DNA of 64,000 nucleotides from Sciurus carolinensis (lineage: Eukaryota > Chordata > Mammalia > Rodentia > Sciuridae). A program made the translations under genes and the position numbers. The DNA is taken from contig NC_062225.1 in NCBI RefSeq assembly GCF_902686445.1, forward strand, positions 94,352,581-94,416,580, given 5' to 3'. Below the pieces are notes generated by a model, which saw nothing but the letters and a program-made list of their open reading frames with translations, did not search any database and had not been told where the DNA came from. Positions within the stretch are counted from its first letter, which is position 1. Each line of letters opens with the position of its first letter. Below, one piece after another: positions 46,167-57,342 of this stretch.

Positions 46167-49100
46167 TACCAGCCTGCCACTCCTGGAGTCCTCCTGGGCT
46201 GCAGGTGTGCTCCTGCACTGCTCCTCCTACCAGCCTGCCACTCCTGGAGTCCTCCTGGGCTGCTGGTGTGCTCCTGCACTGCTCTTCCTACCAGCCTGCC
46301 ATTCCTGGAGTCCTCCAGGGCTGCAGGTGTGCTCCTGCACTGTTCTTCCTACCAGCCTGCCACTCCTGGAGTCCTCCAGGGCTGGAGGTGTGCTCCTGCA
46401 CTGCTCCTCCTACCAGTCCTGCCACTCCTGGAGTCCTCCAGGGTCGTAGGTGTGCTCCTGCACTGCTCTTCCTACCAGCCTGCCACTCCTGGAGTCCTCC
46501 AGGGCTGGAGGTGTGCTCCTGCACTGCTCCTCCTACCAGTCCTGCCACTCCTGGAGTCCTCCAGGGCTGCAGGTCTGCTCCTGCACTGTTCCTACTACCA
46601 GTCCTGCCACTCCTGGAGTCCTCCAGGGCTGCAGGTGTGCTCCTGCACTGCTCTTCCTACCAGCCTGCCACTCCTGGAGTCCTCCAGGGCTGCAGGTGTG
46701 CTCCTGCACTGCTCTTCCTACCAGTACTGCCACTCCTGGAGTCCTCCAGGGCTGCAGGTGTGCTCCTGCACTGCTCCTCCTACCAGTCCTGCCACTCCTG
46801 GAGTCCTCCTGGGCTGCAGGTGTGCTCCTGCACTGCTCCTCCTACCAGTCCTGCCACTCCTGGAGTCCTCCAGGGCTGCAGGTGTGCTCCTGCACTGCTC
46901 TTCCTACCAGTACTGCCACTCCTGGAGTCCTCCAGGGCTGCAGGTGTGCTCCTCCACTGCACTTCCTACACGTCCTGCCACTCCTGGAGTCCTCCAGGGC
47001 TGCAGGTGTGCTCCTGCACTGCACTTCCTACACGTCCTGCCACTCCTGGAGTCCTCCAGGACTGCAGGTGTGCTCCTGCACTGCTCTTCCTACCAGCCTG
47101 CCACTCCTGGAGTCCTCCAGGGCTGCAGGTGTGCTCCTGCACTACTCTTCCTACCAGTACTACCACTCCTGGAGTCCTCCTGGGCTGCAGGTGTGCTCCT
47201 GCACTGCTCTTCCTACCAGTCCTGCCACTCCTGGAGTCCTCCAGGGCTGCAGGTGTGCTCCTGCACTGCTCTTCCTACCAGTACTGCCACTCCTGGAGTC
47301 CTCCAGGGCTGCAGGTGTGCTCCTGCACTGCACTTCCTACCCGTCCTGCCACTCCTGGAGTCCTCCAGGACTGCAGGTGTGCTCCTGCACTGCTCTTCCT
47401 ACCAGTCCTGCCACTCCTGGAGTCCTCCTGGGCTGCAGGTGTGCTCCTGCACTGCTCTTCCTACCAGCCTGCCACTCCTGGAGTCCTCCAGGGCTGCAGG
47501 TGTGCTCCTGCACTGCTCTTCCTACCAGTCCTGCCACTCCTGGAGTCCTCCTGGGCTGCAGGTGTGCTCCTGCACTGCTCTTCCTACCAGCCTGCCACTC
47601 CTGGAGTCCTCCTGGGCTGCAGGTGTGCTCCTGCACTGCTCTTCCTACCAGTCCTGCCACTCCTGGAGTCCTCCAGGGCTGCAGGTGTGCTCCTGCACTG
47701 CTCTTCCTACCAGTCCTGCCACTCCTGGAGTCCTCCTGGTCTGCTGGTGTGCTCCTGCACTGCTCTTCCTACCAGCCTGCCACTCCTGGAGTCCTCCAGG
47801 GCTGCAGGTGTGCTCCTGCACTGCTCCTCCTACCAGTCCTGCCACTCCTGGAGTCCTCCAGGGCTGCAGGTGTGCTCCTGCACAGCTCCTCCTACCAGTC
47901 CTGCCACTCCTGGAGTCCTCCAGGGCTGCAGGTGTGCTCCTGCACTGCTCTTCCTACCAGTCCTGCCACTCCTGGAGTCCTCCTGGGCTTCAGGTGTGCT
48001 CCTCCACTGCTCTTCCTACCAGCCTGCCACTCCTGAGTCCTCCTGGGCTGCAGGTGTGCTCCTGCACTGCTCTTCCTACCAGCCTGCCACTCCTGGAGTC
48101 CTCCAGGGCTGCAGGTGTGCTCCTGCACTGCTCTTCCTACCAGTCCTGCCACTCCTGGAGTCCTCCTGGGCTGCAGGTGTGCTCCTGCACTGCTCCTACT
48201 TCCAGTCCTGCCACTCCTGGAGTCCTCCAGGGCTGCAAGTGTGCTCCTGCACTGCTCTTCCTACCAGCCTGCCACTCCTGGAGTCCTCCTGGGCTGCAGG
48301 TGTGCTCCTGCACTGTTCTTCCTACCAGCCTGCCACTCCTGGAGTCCTCCAGGGCTGCAGGTGTGCTCCTGCACTGTTCTTCCTACCAGCCTGCCACTCC
48401 TGGAGTCCTCCTGGGCTGTAGTTGTGCTCCTGCACTGTTCTTCCTACCAGTCCTGCCACTCCTGGAGTCCTCCTGGTCTGCAGGTGTGCTCCTGCACTGC
48501 TCCTCCTACCAGTCCTGCCACTCCTGGAGTCCTCCAGGGCTGCAGGTGTGCTCCTGCACTGCTCTTCCTACCAGTCATGCCACTTCTGGAGTCCTCCTGT
48601 GCTGCAGGTGTGCTCCTGCACTGCTCCTACTTCCAGTACTGCCACTCCTGGAGTCCTCCAGGGCTGCAGGTGTGCTCCTGCACTGCTCTTCCTACCAGTC
48701 CTGCCACTCCTGGAGTCCTCCTGGGCTGCAGGTGTGCTCCTGCACTGCTCCTACTACCAGTCCTGCCACTCCTGGAGTCCTCCAGGGCTGCAGGTGTGCT
48801 CCTGCACTGTTCTTCCTACCAGCCTGCCACTCCTGGAGTCCTCCAGGGCTGCAGGTGTGCTCCTGCACTGCTCCTCCTACCAGTCCTGCCACTCCTGGAG
48901 TCCTCCAGGGCTGCAGGTGTGCTCCTGCACTGCTCTTCCTACCAGTCATGCCACTTCTGGAGTCCTCCTGTGCTGCAGGTGTGCTCCTGCACTGCTCCTA
49001 CTTCCAGTCCTGCCACTCCTGGAGTCCTCCAGGGCTGCAGGTGTGCTCCTGCACTGCTCCTCCTACTAGTCCTGCCACTCCTGGAGTCCTCCAGGGCTGC

Positions 49101-49196
49101 AGGTGTGCTCCTGCACTGCTCTTCCTACCAGCCTGCCACTCCTGGAGTCCTCCTGGTCTGCTGGTGTGCTCCTGCACTGCTCTTCCTACCAGTCCA
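46167..49196 (+). repeat. minisatellite F, 61/62-bp unit, about 49 copies
   Basis: Tandem array with the unit CTGCCACTCCTGGAGTCCTC, then CAGGGCTGCAGGTGTGCTCC, then TGCACTGCTCTTCCTACCAG, plus TC in 62-bp copies or C in 61-bp copies. The variable sites are CCAGGG/CTGGG, TCTTCC/TCCTCC/TCCTAC and AGTCC/AGCC. Because 61 and 62 are not multiples of three and the plus strand lacks stops, overlapping frames of 1088, 819 and 528 codons result. Their Cys-, Ser- and Leu-rich translations are not a known family. In the 62-bp units a pyrimidine tract ending in CCTACCAG precedes a 33-nt block that ends in CTGCAG followed by GTGTGC, an exon-like layout (example 46602-46634). Confidence 0.96.
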
Positions 49197-50105
49197 GCCC
49201 TTGCTGCTCCTGGTCCCCACTGCTGCCTTGGTGCTGTGGGGTTGGGTGAGCAGCTTCTGAGTAGCCCTCTCCTGTTGGAGGAAGTGCCCCGTCTGCACTT
49301 AGGAGCTGGTTCTGGCCTGTTTCCGTGGGTTTTCACTCTTTGGTGATTGGACGTGACTCTTCCCTGCTTCTCTCTGTGACTCTGCCTGGGCTCATGTGGG
49401 ATTTTGGCCATGGGTGACCACTTGTCCTCCCAGACTTGCTCCTCTCCGACTGCGTGGGGAATGATGTCCCCAGGACACTGTGACCTGGTCTGTCCCTGAT
49501 GATACAGGGTCCTGTGGACCTCCACCCTGCTCTGAGGGTGCCGCCCAAGAAGTGGTGCCTGGACTCCATGTGCATCTGGGGGGAGCCAGAAATGTGCAGG
49601 GAGGGCTCCTTCCTGCTGCTGCTGGGAGCTGGGTTGCAGCCCTCCCGCTAGGGAAGCCGGTTTTCATGTTGCAGGCAGCTCCTTTGGCCTTTGACTGATG
49701 GGAGCTGCAGGTCTCTCTGGAGCCCAGCACAGGGCGGTTCTCAGGTCCTGGGATCTGGCCTGGCCCTCACTTCTTCCCACCAGCTGCAGGGCTTCCGTGG
49801 TTCTCGGTGGCATTGTTTTCAAGGTATCTGGTCATGTTAGAGGGAGGGGCAGGGGAAGGGAGGCTGTGGTCCTCCACTGCCCTCTGAAACCAGGTGACCA
49901 GGAATCACTCTTAAAAAAAAAAAATCACAGTTTGAAATTATTGCAGAGACAGTGTATTTACATGCAACAAACAATTTCACAACCAAAGTAACCGAAGACT
50001 TTCCATGAGACACTTGCAGTCCTTGAAGGACCCTTGAAGCAAGGACTTTCCGGCAACAGCATTCTCAGACCCTATTGTTCTTTAAGCAAGCAGAACCACT
50101 AATTG
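49197..50105. other. unique non-coding sequence with an A-run
   Basis: Unique DNA. A run of A residues at about 49913-49923 is followed by AT-rich sequence. It may be the tail of an old retroposon on the plus strand, but no body is recognisable upstream. Confidence 0.4.
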
Positions 50106-50490
50106 TTTCAGTCAAATTTTCCTTGCTGTGACCAAAAGGCCCAAAAAGAACAAATAGGGGAGGAAAAGTTTATTCGACTCATGGTTTCAGGGCCTCAGTT
50201 AGTGAACGGCTGACCCCATGAAAGCAGCTCAGGGCATCCAGGAAGCAGAGAGAAAGCTCTGCTCAGGAGGGACAAAAAGTAAACTCCAAAGGTACGCTCC
50301 AGCAACCCCCCTCCTCCAGCCACACCCTACCTGCCTACAGTCACCTCCCAGTTAATCCCTATCAATGGATTAATCCATTGGTTAGGTTATACCTTTCATA
50401 ATCCAATCATCTCACCTCTAAACTCTCTTGCATTGCCCCACACATGAAAATTTGGGGGACATCTCACATCTAAACCATACCACTTATAAA
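50106..50490 (+). mobile_element. old interspersed repeat, copy 1 (family not named)
   Basis: This block shares its layout with 52891-53240. It has a TTTCCTTGCTGTGACCAAA start, then GTTTATTCGACTCATGGTTT, then a middle with AGAGAGAAAGC and a CCACACCCTACCTGCC segment. It ends in ATAATCCAATCATCTC and TTTGGGGGACAT. This arrangement is that of a common mammalian or rodent interspersed repeat, but I cannot assign the family name with confidence. It is diverged and non-coding. Confidence 0.6.
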
Positions 50491-51205
50491 TAAAACTGTT
50501 TTGAACTTTGAATCCTAATAAAAGTATACGGAAGAACATTCTATAGGGAGCAGGTCTCTCAGATATGAACATCCCAGTGTCTGTGTAGGTGACCACCACC
50601 TTTCAGGGGCCCTGCTGGGGATCAGAGTCTCAGAAGCAAGTTACCTGGGCAAAATTACCTGGACCCACTCAGCAGCACAGGCCAGATCTGTGGGCTCTCT
50701 TCTGTGGGCTTTGGGGTGTTTTGGAGGAAATGGAGACTATCAACACAACATTTCTTTCTTCACTGAAAGTACCTTCTAGAAACACACACAGGAACATTGA
50801 AATCACTCAGCGGTGACTCCTGGGTTTCCTGGACCACCCGGAAGCCTGCCCTGAGTGGCGGCTGGTTCTGGGCAGCTCTGCCATTCACACTGTCCTTCCT
50901 TGAGCAAAGACGCTCTCAATGCCAACTGCACTCCAAGCACCAGTGGTATGAGCAGAAGGACAGCACAGTGGAGGGGCACAGTCCACACTGAGCATGGCCA
51001 GCAGGTGGCCTGTTCTTGATAGCACTTTGTCCCCCACTGACCACAGCTAAATGACAGGTGGAAAGTTTTAGTAGATCCTTTTAGTGAAATGGAAACTGTG
51101 CTCCTGATCAGAACAAGAACACGGCCATCATCCCAGGAAGAACAACCTCTCATAACGCAATCACCTCACCATCCACAAGTGGGAACCCTGGGGAGGTGTC
51201 ACACA
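50491..51205. other. unique non-coding sequence
   Basis: Unique DNA between an old repeat and a three-copy tandem repeat. No gene or element recognised. Confidence 0.45.
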
Positions 51206-51310
51206 GGGGCTCTAGAGTGTCCTCCATGCTGGGCCTCAGTGGGGCTCTAGAGTGTCCTCCATGCTGGGCCTCTGTGGGGCTCTAGAGTGTCCTCCATGCT
51301 GGGCCTCCGT
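51206..51310 (+). repeat. short tandem repeat, 35-bp unit, 3 copies
   Basis: Three almost identical head-to-tail copies (51206-51240, 51241-51275, 51276-51310) of a unit starting GGGGCTCTAGAGTGTCCTCC and ending ATGCTGGGCCTCNGT. Only one position (CAGT, CTGT, CCGT) clearly differs, so the duplication is recent. It resembles an early-stage minisatellite. Confidence 0.95.
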
Positions 51311-52890
51311 GGGATATGAACATGTACCTCCATGGGTCTCTGATGGGTCTGGAGCCCCTGTCACCTAAGACTCTCTTTTGCTCAGAGGAGCAAGACTCAT
51401 GTCTAAATATCAAGGTCTGTGTTCCTAATTCTACTTCTGCAAATGAAAACAAGTCCATGTGGTCTGGAGTCCATGAAATCTGACACCCAACTGCAGACTC
51501 TGAAATACTGGAGGGCAAAATCCACCACTGTGCGTTGCTCCTACCTGATAGGAGATGTGTGGAGTGTCCTGACTGCTGTCAGTCACGTGAGGAGGTTGAC
51601 ACAGTGACTTAGTTGCATATGCAGTTACACCGGATCACACCTCCATGCTAAGTTCATCTCCAGATACGCGTTTCCTCCTAAAACTGGTGGAACGCTTTGA
51701 CGTTCAGGAGAGACTCATTAGAAAGGGAAGGCTGTGAAGCTCACAGCACGTGGAGCATCCATGGAAGGCCCGGGCTGCACCAGGAGAGGCAGGGGGCCCT
51801 GCGGGGTCAGCAGACAGCTCCTCTGAGTACACTGACACCGTGCACGAAGCCCCGGCCTTGGCCTGAAGCATGGTGTGCAGCATCACCCGCTCCTCACTTC
51901 GAGGATGCCCAAGGGCGCACGCACACCAATAACGTGTGAAGCAGAAATGCAGCGCAGGCAGTGGCTCAGGAAAGTGGCCCTGCAGGCAGGGATTCAGAGT
52001 GGGCACCAGAGCTGGTCATGCGAGGCGCTTGCTGGCCACCCAAGACTGCCCAGGGCCCGCATGTCTAAATGAAGACGGAGTGGTCGCTGGGCCTGCGCTC
52101 CTGAGTGCCCATTACGCCACAGATCTCTCGGCCACCTCGGATCCTTCTCTAGAAAGCTTGCAGTGGTAATTATGCCCTGAAGGGATGAGGAGGAATGCAT
52201 TTCTTCCTGCTATTTCCCAACACATCCCCTTCCCTGTGGTTTGGCTTACCAGAGCTCACATCCAGCAGAGCCTTACAGGAACTGAGGAGGGACACGCCCT
52301 GGGTCTTACAGTCAGTGGTATCACTTCCTGGAGAGGAGTAGATGTGCCGATCTGACCAACGGCTAGGGCCTCGGGGGAGCAGAAGAGTGTCCACTCCTCC
52401 CACTCCACGTTCTCCTTTGCTCTATCTCTCCCCTCATCCTTCCCGACAGCAGAAAGCCTAAACTTGATGTGTCCATGGGAGCTGCTGATTCCTTGGCTGT
52501 GCTCATGGGCCAAGCTACTGTTTGAGGGTCTTACCCACTGGGGAACTGACTTGGGGCCCCGTACCCCCAGAGAGAGAGGAGGAGCATCTTTCCCAACTCC
52601 ATCCCTTCTCAACCCATCCCCATCCTCATCCCAAGCCCACACTGTCTCCATCTCTCTATATGTCCACTTCCATCTCACCTTTAGTTTTTGGGTTCTGCAA
52701 CTCTCTTCTTATCTTGGGTATCCTCTTATGCACCCATGTTAAGATTTGGCTTGAGATAAAAATAGATATAAAGACCTATGGTTCCCTGGTCATGTTTACT
52801 ACAAATTCTAATCTTGGTTGTTGCTTTTTTTAAAATTTTTGCTGATATCCATTTGTACATACCCAAGTCAGAAACTTAGGAAGAGGACAG
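51311..52890. other. unique non-coding sequence
   Basis: Unique DNA with short open frames only. Nothing recognised. Confidence 0.45.
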
Positions 52891-53240
52891 TCAAGTATGC
52901 CAGTCAGCTTTCCATCACTGTGACAAACACCTGAGAAAATAGACTTAAGGAAAGACTTTGACTCACAGTTTTAGAGGTTTCAGCCCATGGTCCCCTGCCC
53001 TGCTGCTTTGGGGCCTGTGGTGAGACAGTTCCTCATGGCAGAGCACATGACAGAGGACTCTTCTCACCTTATGGAGTTCAGACAGCAAAGAGCGAGGAAG
53101 GGGTCCCAATAACCCCTTCGAGGGACACCCCAGTGACCTAGCTTCCTCTCGCCAGGTCCCACCTCCGAGTAGGCCAAGGCTGGGAGCCACGTCTTTCTCA
53201 CACAACTTTGGGGACACTCCATATGGCACAGTGTCAGAAG
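52891..53240 (+). mobile_element. old interspersed repeat, copy 2 (family not named)
   Basis: Same family and orientation as 50106-50490. It has a TTTCCATCACTGTGACAAAC start, GACTCACAGTTTTAGAGG, TTTCAGCCCATGGTCCCC, a GCAAAGAGCGAGGAAGGGG middle and a CAGGTCCCACCTCC segment, and it ends in TTTGGGGACACTCCATATG. The stretch with AATCCAATCATCTC kept in copy 1 is missing here. There is no coding capacity. Confidence 0.6.
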
Positions 53241-56200
53241 TTCCTGATTAGCATATCAATATCATCAAAGCCTACCCTCAAAGCACAGCAGTCAAGAATC
53301 GACTTGGAATGAGGTCAAAATGAAGGTCTAAGGGGCAGGATGTCAAACCTGATGGATCATCTTAACCTTAAAACCAACCTGACCTCAAAAGAACATGGAT
53401 AAAGAAGCCAGAGTCTATCATGAACTTGAGTGGACTCAAACCAACCAACCAACCAAAGAACCAAAGCAAACCAAAAGCCCTACCAAAAGCAGCTCCTCTG
53501 TTTCTGTGCCTTCCCACTGCAAGTCCATTCATCTTCTTCAGACCACGCATGGCTTCCTTCCTACAGTTAGCCTCAATGTCCACCAATGGTTCAGAGGGGA
53601 CAGGAACCCACTCGGATCCAACCAGAACCTGCAGGTCTTCTGTGCTGGGCCTGAGACATCTCCTCAGACCTGCATGCTCCTGAGATTTTCAGTTACATGG
53701 GTCAAGAAGCAATCTCACTGTTGAAGAACTGGACTCTTGATCTCATGGGAGAGGAACACGTCAAGTTCTGAGGACATAAACTGACTCTCCAGTAAGTAGC
53801 AGATAGAAGCCACGTTCCTGCTGATCTGGAAGCCCTGCCTTCAGTGCTTCTGGAAGTTACTGGTCCTCCAGAGGGAGGGTCAGGTGTCATGAGACGAGCT
53901 CCTCTCTGCCCTCCAAGCCCCTCCCCTCTGGGTCCTTGTGGCGCGTCTCTGTGGCAAGTTCCCGGTGGTGGAGCCTGAAACTGACTCTTCTCCTTCTCCC
54001 TCCTCCCCTGCTCTACAGGCCACCTGGTCCTCTTCCATCACCAGTCAACACCTTGAGAACATGTGCCCTGGACACTGTGGAACCCTTCTCTGAATCTCTC
54101 ACCAACACCATGGTGGGGAAGTGACCTCCTATGCCCTTATGGGGTTCCTTGCCCTGAGTCAAGCCAAGGACTAGAGATGTTAGACTGATGAAGAACTAAT
54201 CTGTCACTTTTTAAATTTTTTATTTTTAAATATCAAAGTTATGTTTTTGACACTGACAAGTGAAATTAAAACTTGTGTGTGCAGAGAAGAATTTTAGATG
54301 ATAAAATGATGAGAAATCACATTTAAATTGGAATAGTGTTTGTCCATTCTCCTTGAGGAAGTAAGGTGGTTCTTCATACCTGGGCTGTCAGGATGAGAGA
54401 GCCATACTGCTTCCTTGCACCTGGGAGTCTGGTGTGCAGAACCAGCCAGCTTCAGGGGTCCCTGAGAAGTAGGTCACTGTGTGGCCCTCAGAGCTCTCTG
54501 ATCAGAACACTGGCCACAGGCGTACTTACCAGGTGTGCATGTGCGTGCCTGGCGCCTGAGCCATGGCTTACGGCTGCTCCTCTTGTCCTGAGGCATTAGC
54601 ATGGTTAGATGGCCCTGGGACAGCCAACCTTGGCAATGTGTCTTGTCTTTGCGACGAGCTCTGCTTCAGTCCCGGCATGCCTAGTAAGAGTGACAGGCCT
54701 GAGTGGTTGGCCCTGGTGTTAGGAATTGGTTCACTGTGCGGACAGTGCTCCTGGTGGCTGGTGCTCTGCTGTCAGCGGGAATTCAGTGTGCAGCAGCATG
54801 ATACTCTCCTGTCTTCTGGAAGGTGCCCTCTTCATTCATGACCACACTGTGGACGTGGCATAAGGCCATGATTAACTCAGCATAGGCTGCTGGTTTTACA
54901 ACATAATGAATCCATATTGTTTGCAAAGGCCTATTACACTGCACCCGGAAGACTCACACTGGTGAGTGAATTTTCAATTAGATAAAACACATAATAGGCC
55001 CCTTTCTCTTACTCCCAGTTTTAGCCTCCTGCATCTCTACATGCAGCACAGGTGGCCCCAGGAGCCTGCAGGACACAGGATGAGGACAGTGGAGTGGGTG
55101 GATACAACACCAGACACCCAGCTGGTATAGCAGAGTGGACTCCCCGTCCAGGTGCACTTGAATCCAGAACAGGTTTTCTCCCCTTGAATGGTCACAGGCT
55201 TTGTCCAAGGCTAAATCACACTCAAAATTCATTCCCACCAATGAACTGAACTCCTTATCTTGAAAACAGCAAAGGCCAGCAACGGAGCAGAGGCAGTCTG
55301 ATGGAAGCAGAGTGACCAGCCCCCACGGGGAGCACTGCTCCATGTCCATTTCCTCCTGCTGACGACCTACCTCTCCAGGAATAAGAGCTGGGGACTCAGC
55401 CAGGGTCTGCTGCCTGTGGTCTGCACACCTACCTGAAACAGATCCTTTCCAGCCGCCAACAGGCAAACCAGAGCTGAAATCTCAGCCTGGGGGACAGTGA
55501 GCCGCCTCCATAGTCAGGTCAACTTTAGTTGCAGGACAGACCCAGAGCTGGGCTGTGAGGTCTCAGGCAGCAAGTGAAAGCAGGGAAGCAGAGCGTGTGA
55601 CACCCTGCAGGCAGTTCAGAGGTGGCGTGCCAGGGAAGCCAGGAGCAGGGTGAGAACGGGGTGGGGGTGACTTTCTGTCCCTCCTCCCAGGAAGGGCCTG
55701 CTGTGACTTCTGGCACATCCGTGCTGCCTGACTGAGGACCCCAGAAACTAGTCAGTATCCTCGTGGTCCCAGAGCAAGAAACAGGGTAGATCATGAACTC
55801 ACTCATGGAGGATTTCATGGTCTGTTCCCTTCTCACCAGCAACTCTGTGGCCTGCCCAGGAGATAGTGGCCTGTTACTTCAGTGGCTTCCATAATGTATC
55901 AATGGCAACTTCTTTCTGGGGTCCTCCAGGGCAGGTCAGCAACTGGGCTCTGGGCAGGGGCTGCCCTGCATCTTCTCTTCAAGCAAACCTCAGTTTCTGC
56001 TCATAAGATCTCAGCTGATTAGGTGAGGCCCACCACAGCATAGAGGACTGACTGAATGAGGGATCCTGTCACCCGCAAGTGGACATGTGAGACTGACCAC
56101 CGTGCTTAGTTAAGCTCTTTGCAGGCAGTCCTTATAGGACATTGTGCTGGAAGAGCTTGTTCCACTTCCCAGAAGCAATCCTGGCCAGGCAAGGCCTACA

Positions 56201-57272
56201 GGGGATCAGCACGCCTACTGCTGACCCCACCTTTCTGGCCTCCACTCCTGACTCTCACCCTGAGGGTAGTCTGTCCTGCCCCAGTGCTTGCTGCCAGACC
56301 CAAAGCAGCTCACAAGCGCTGGCCACAGTGACCCCACAGGCCAGAGCAGGCCCACGCATCCCAGTCTTCTCCCCAGAAGGGCTCCCTGCCTGCGCCACCT
56401 GCTCAGAGCATCCAGCCCGGCAGCTCTGGACTCCTGCCCTGTCCGTGGCACAGCAGGAGCGTCCATGGTGAGCTCGGCTCAGCCATTCCATGGGGTCTGG
56501 GTGACAAGGTGTAGTCAGGGCCCGGCCCAGAGGTTCCAGGTTCTGGGGAAACTTCCCTCACTGTCAGCTGGGTCTCATGGGAAGTGGTGGTTTCTGGAAA
56601 TGAGCAGCCGGTGGCCAGCCTCCAGCTCCTGTTCTGTGAGATGGGGCTGATAGGCAGCAGGTGGCTGTGCTCCCTGTGGCCCTGTGCAATCGCCTCTGCT
56701 CTGTGGCCCTCAGCTGCTTTGCAGCCAGCTAGCCAAAGGCCAATGGCCAAGAGCCTTGTCAAGGTATCTGGTCGCTATTGTCCAGGGCCCCCACGAGCCC
56801 AGACCCAGGCTGCAATTGGGCACAGCTTGTCCTCATGTGCAGTGAGCAGCCATGCCTCAGGCTGGCAGGCAGGGAGAGCTGCTCAGCAGGTGGGAGGACA
56901 GGTCACAAGTGCTGAGCCTGCGCAAGCACAGGAAATGCACCCAACCCAACACTCACATCCCCAGGAGAGCCGCAGTCACAGGAGCAGGACTAGAGCTCTG
57001 AGCACCTGAGGTGAGCATGATGCTCCTGCAGGGTTTCTCCAGGGGGCAGCACTGTCCCCTGGCAGGGACACCACGGCAGGTGTGAGCTGGAGAGCCTCTC
57101 AGGTCAGATCAGAGACACCGTGGCTTCTCCCTGCCCAGGAGGCGATGCACAGCTGGAGAAAGGCCCAGCTCCTGAACACAAGAGACTCAATCATCACAAG
57201 CAGGAGATGTGCCACCACAGAACAACCATTCTTCCATCAGCAGGGGACAGGGAATGTGTGGACTGAGCCCTT
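53241..57272. other. unique non-coding sequence with a small CCAA repeat
   Basis: Unique DNA. A (CCAA)n microsatellite of about four to five units lies at 53439-53457 and decays to CCAAAG steps up to about 53482. An AT-rich patch sits at 54200-54340. No exon, RNA gene or clear mobile element was recognised, and open frames are at most 162 codons without known motifs. Confidence 0.45.
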
Positions 57273-57342
57273 AAAAACAAATTCAAGACCCAGTTATTGA
57301 ACCAAAAAAAAAAAAAAACAAATTCAAGACCCAGTTATTGAA
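57273..57342 (+). repeat. 29-bp direct repeat flanking an A-run
   Basis: Two identical 29-bp copies (57273-57301 and 57314-57342) start AAAAACAAATTCAAG and end ACCCAGTTATTGAA. They are separated only by CC and a run of A. This could be a tandem duplication with A-run expansion. It could also be a target-site duplication around an extremely truncated retroposon of which only the A-tail is left. Confidence 0.9.

Noticed and set aside
46080..49346. 1088-codon and 819-codon open frames read as one large Cys/Ser/Leu-rich protein gene
   Set aside because: Almost the entire length is the 61/62-bp minisatellite. Several frames on the plus strand are open at once and no domain, conserved start or exon structure is visible.
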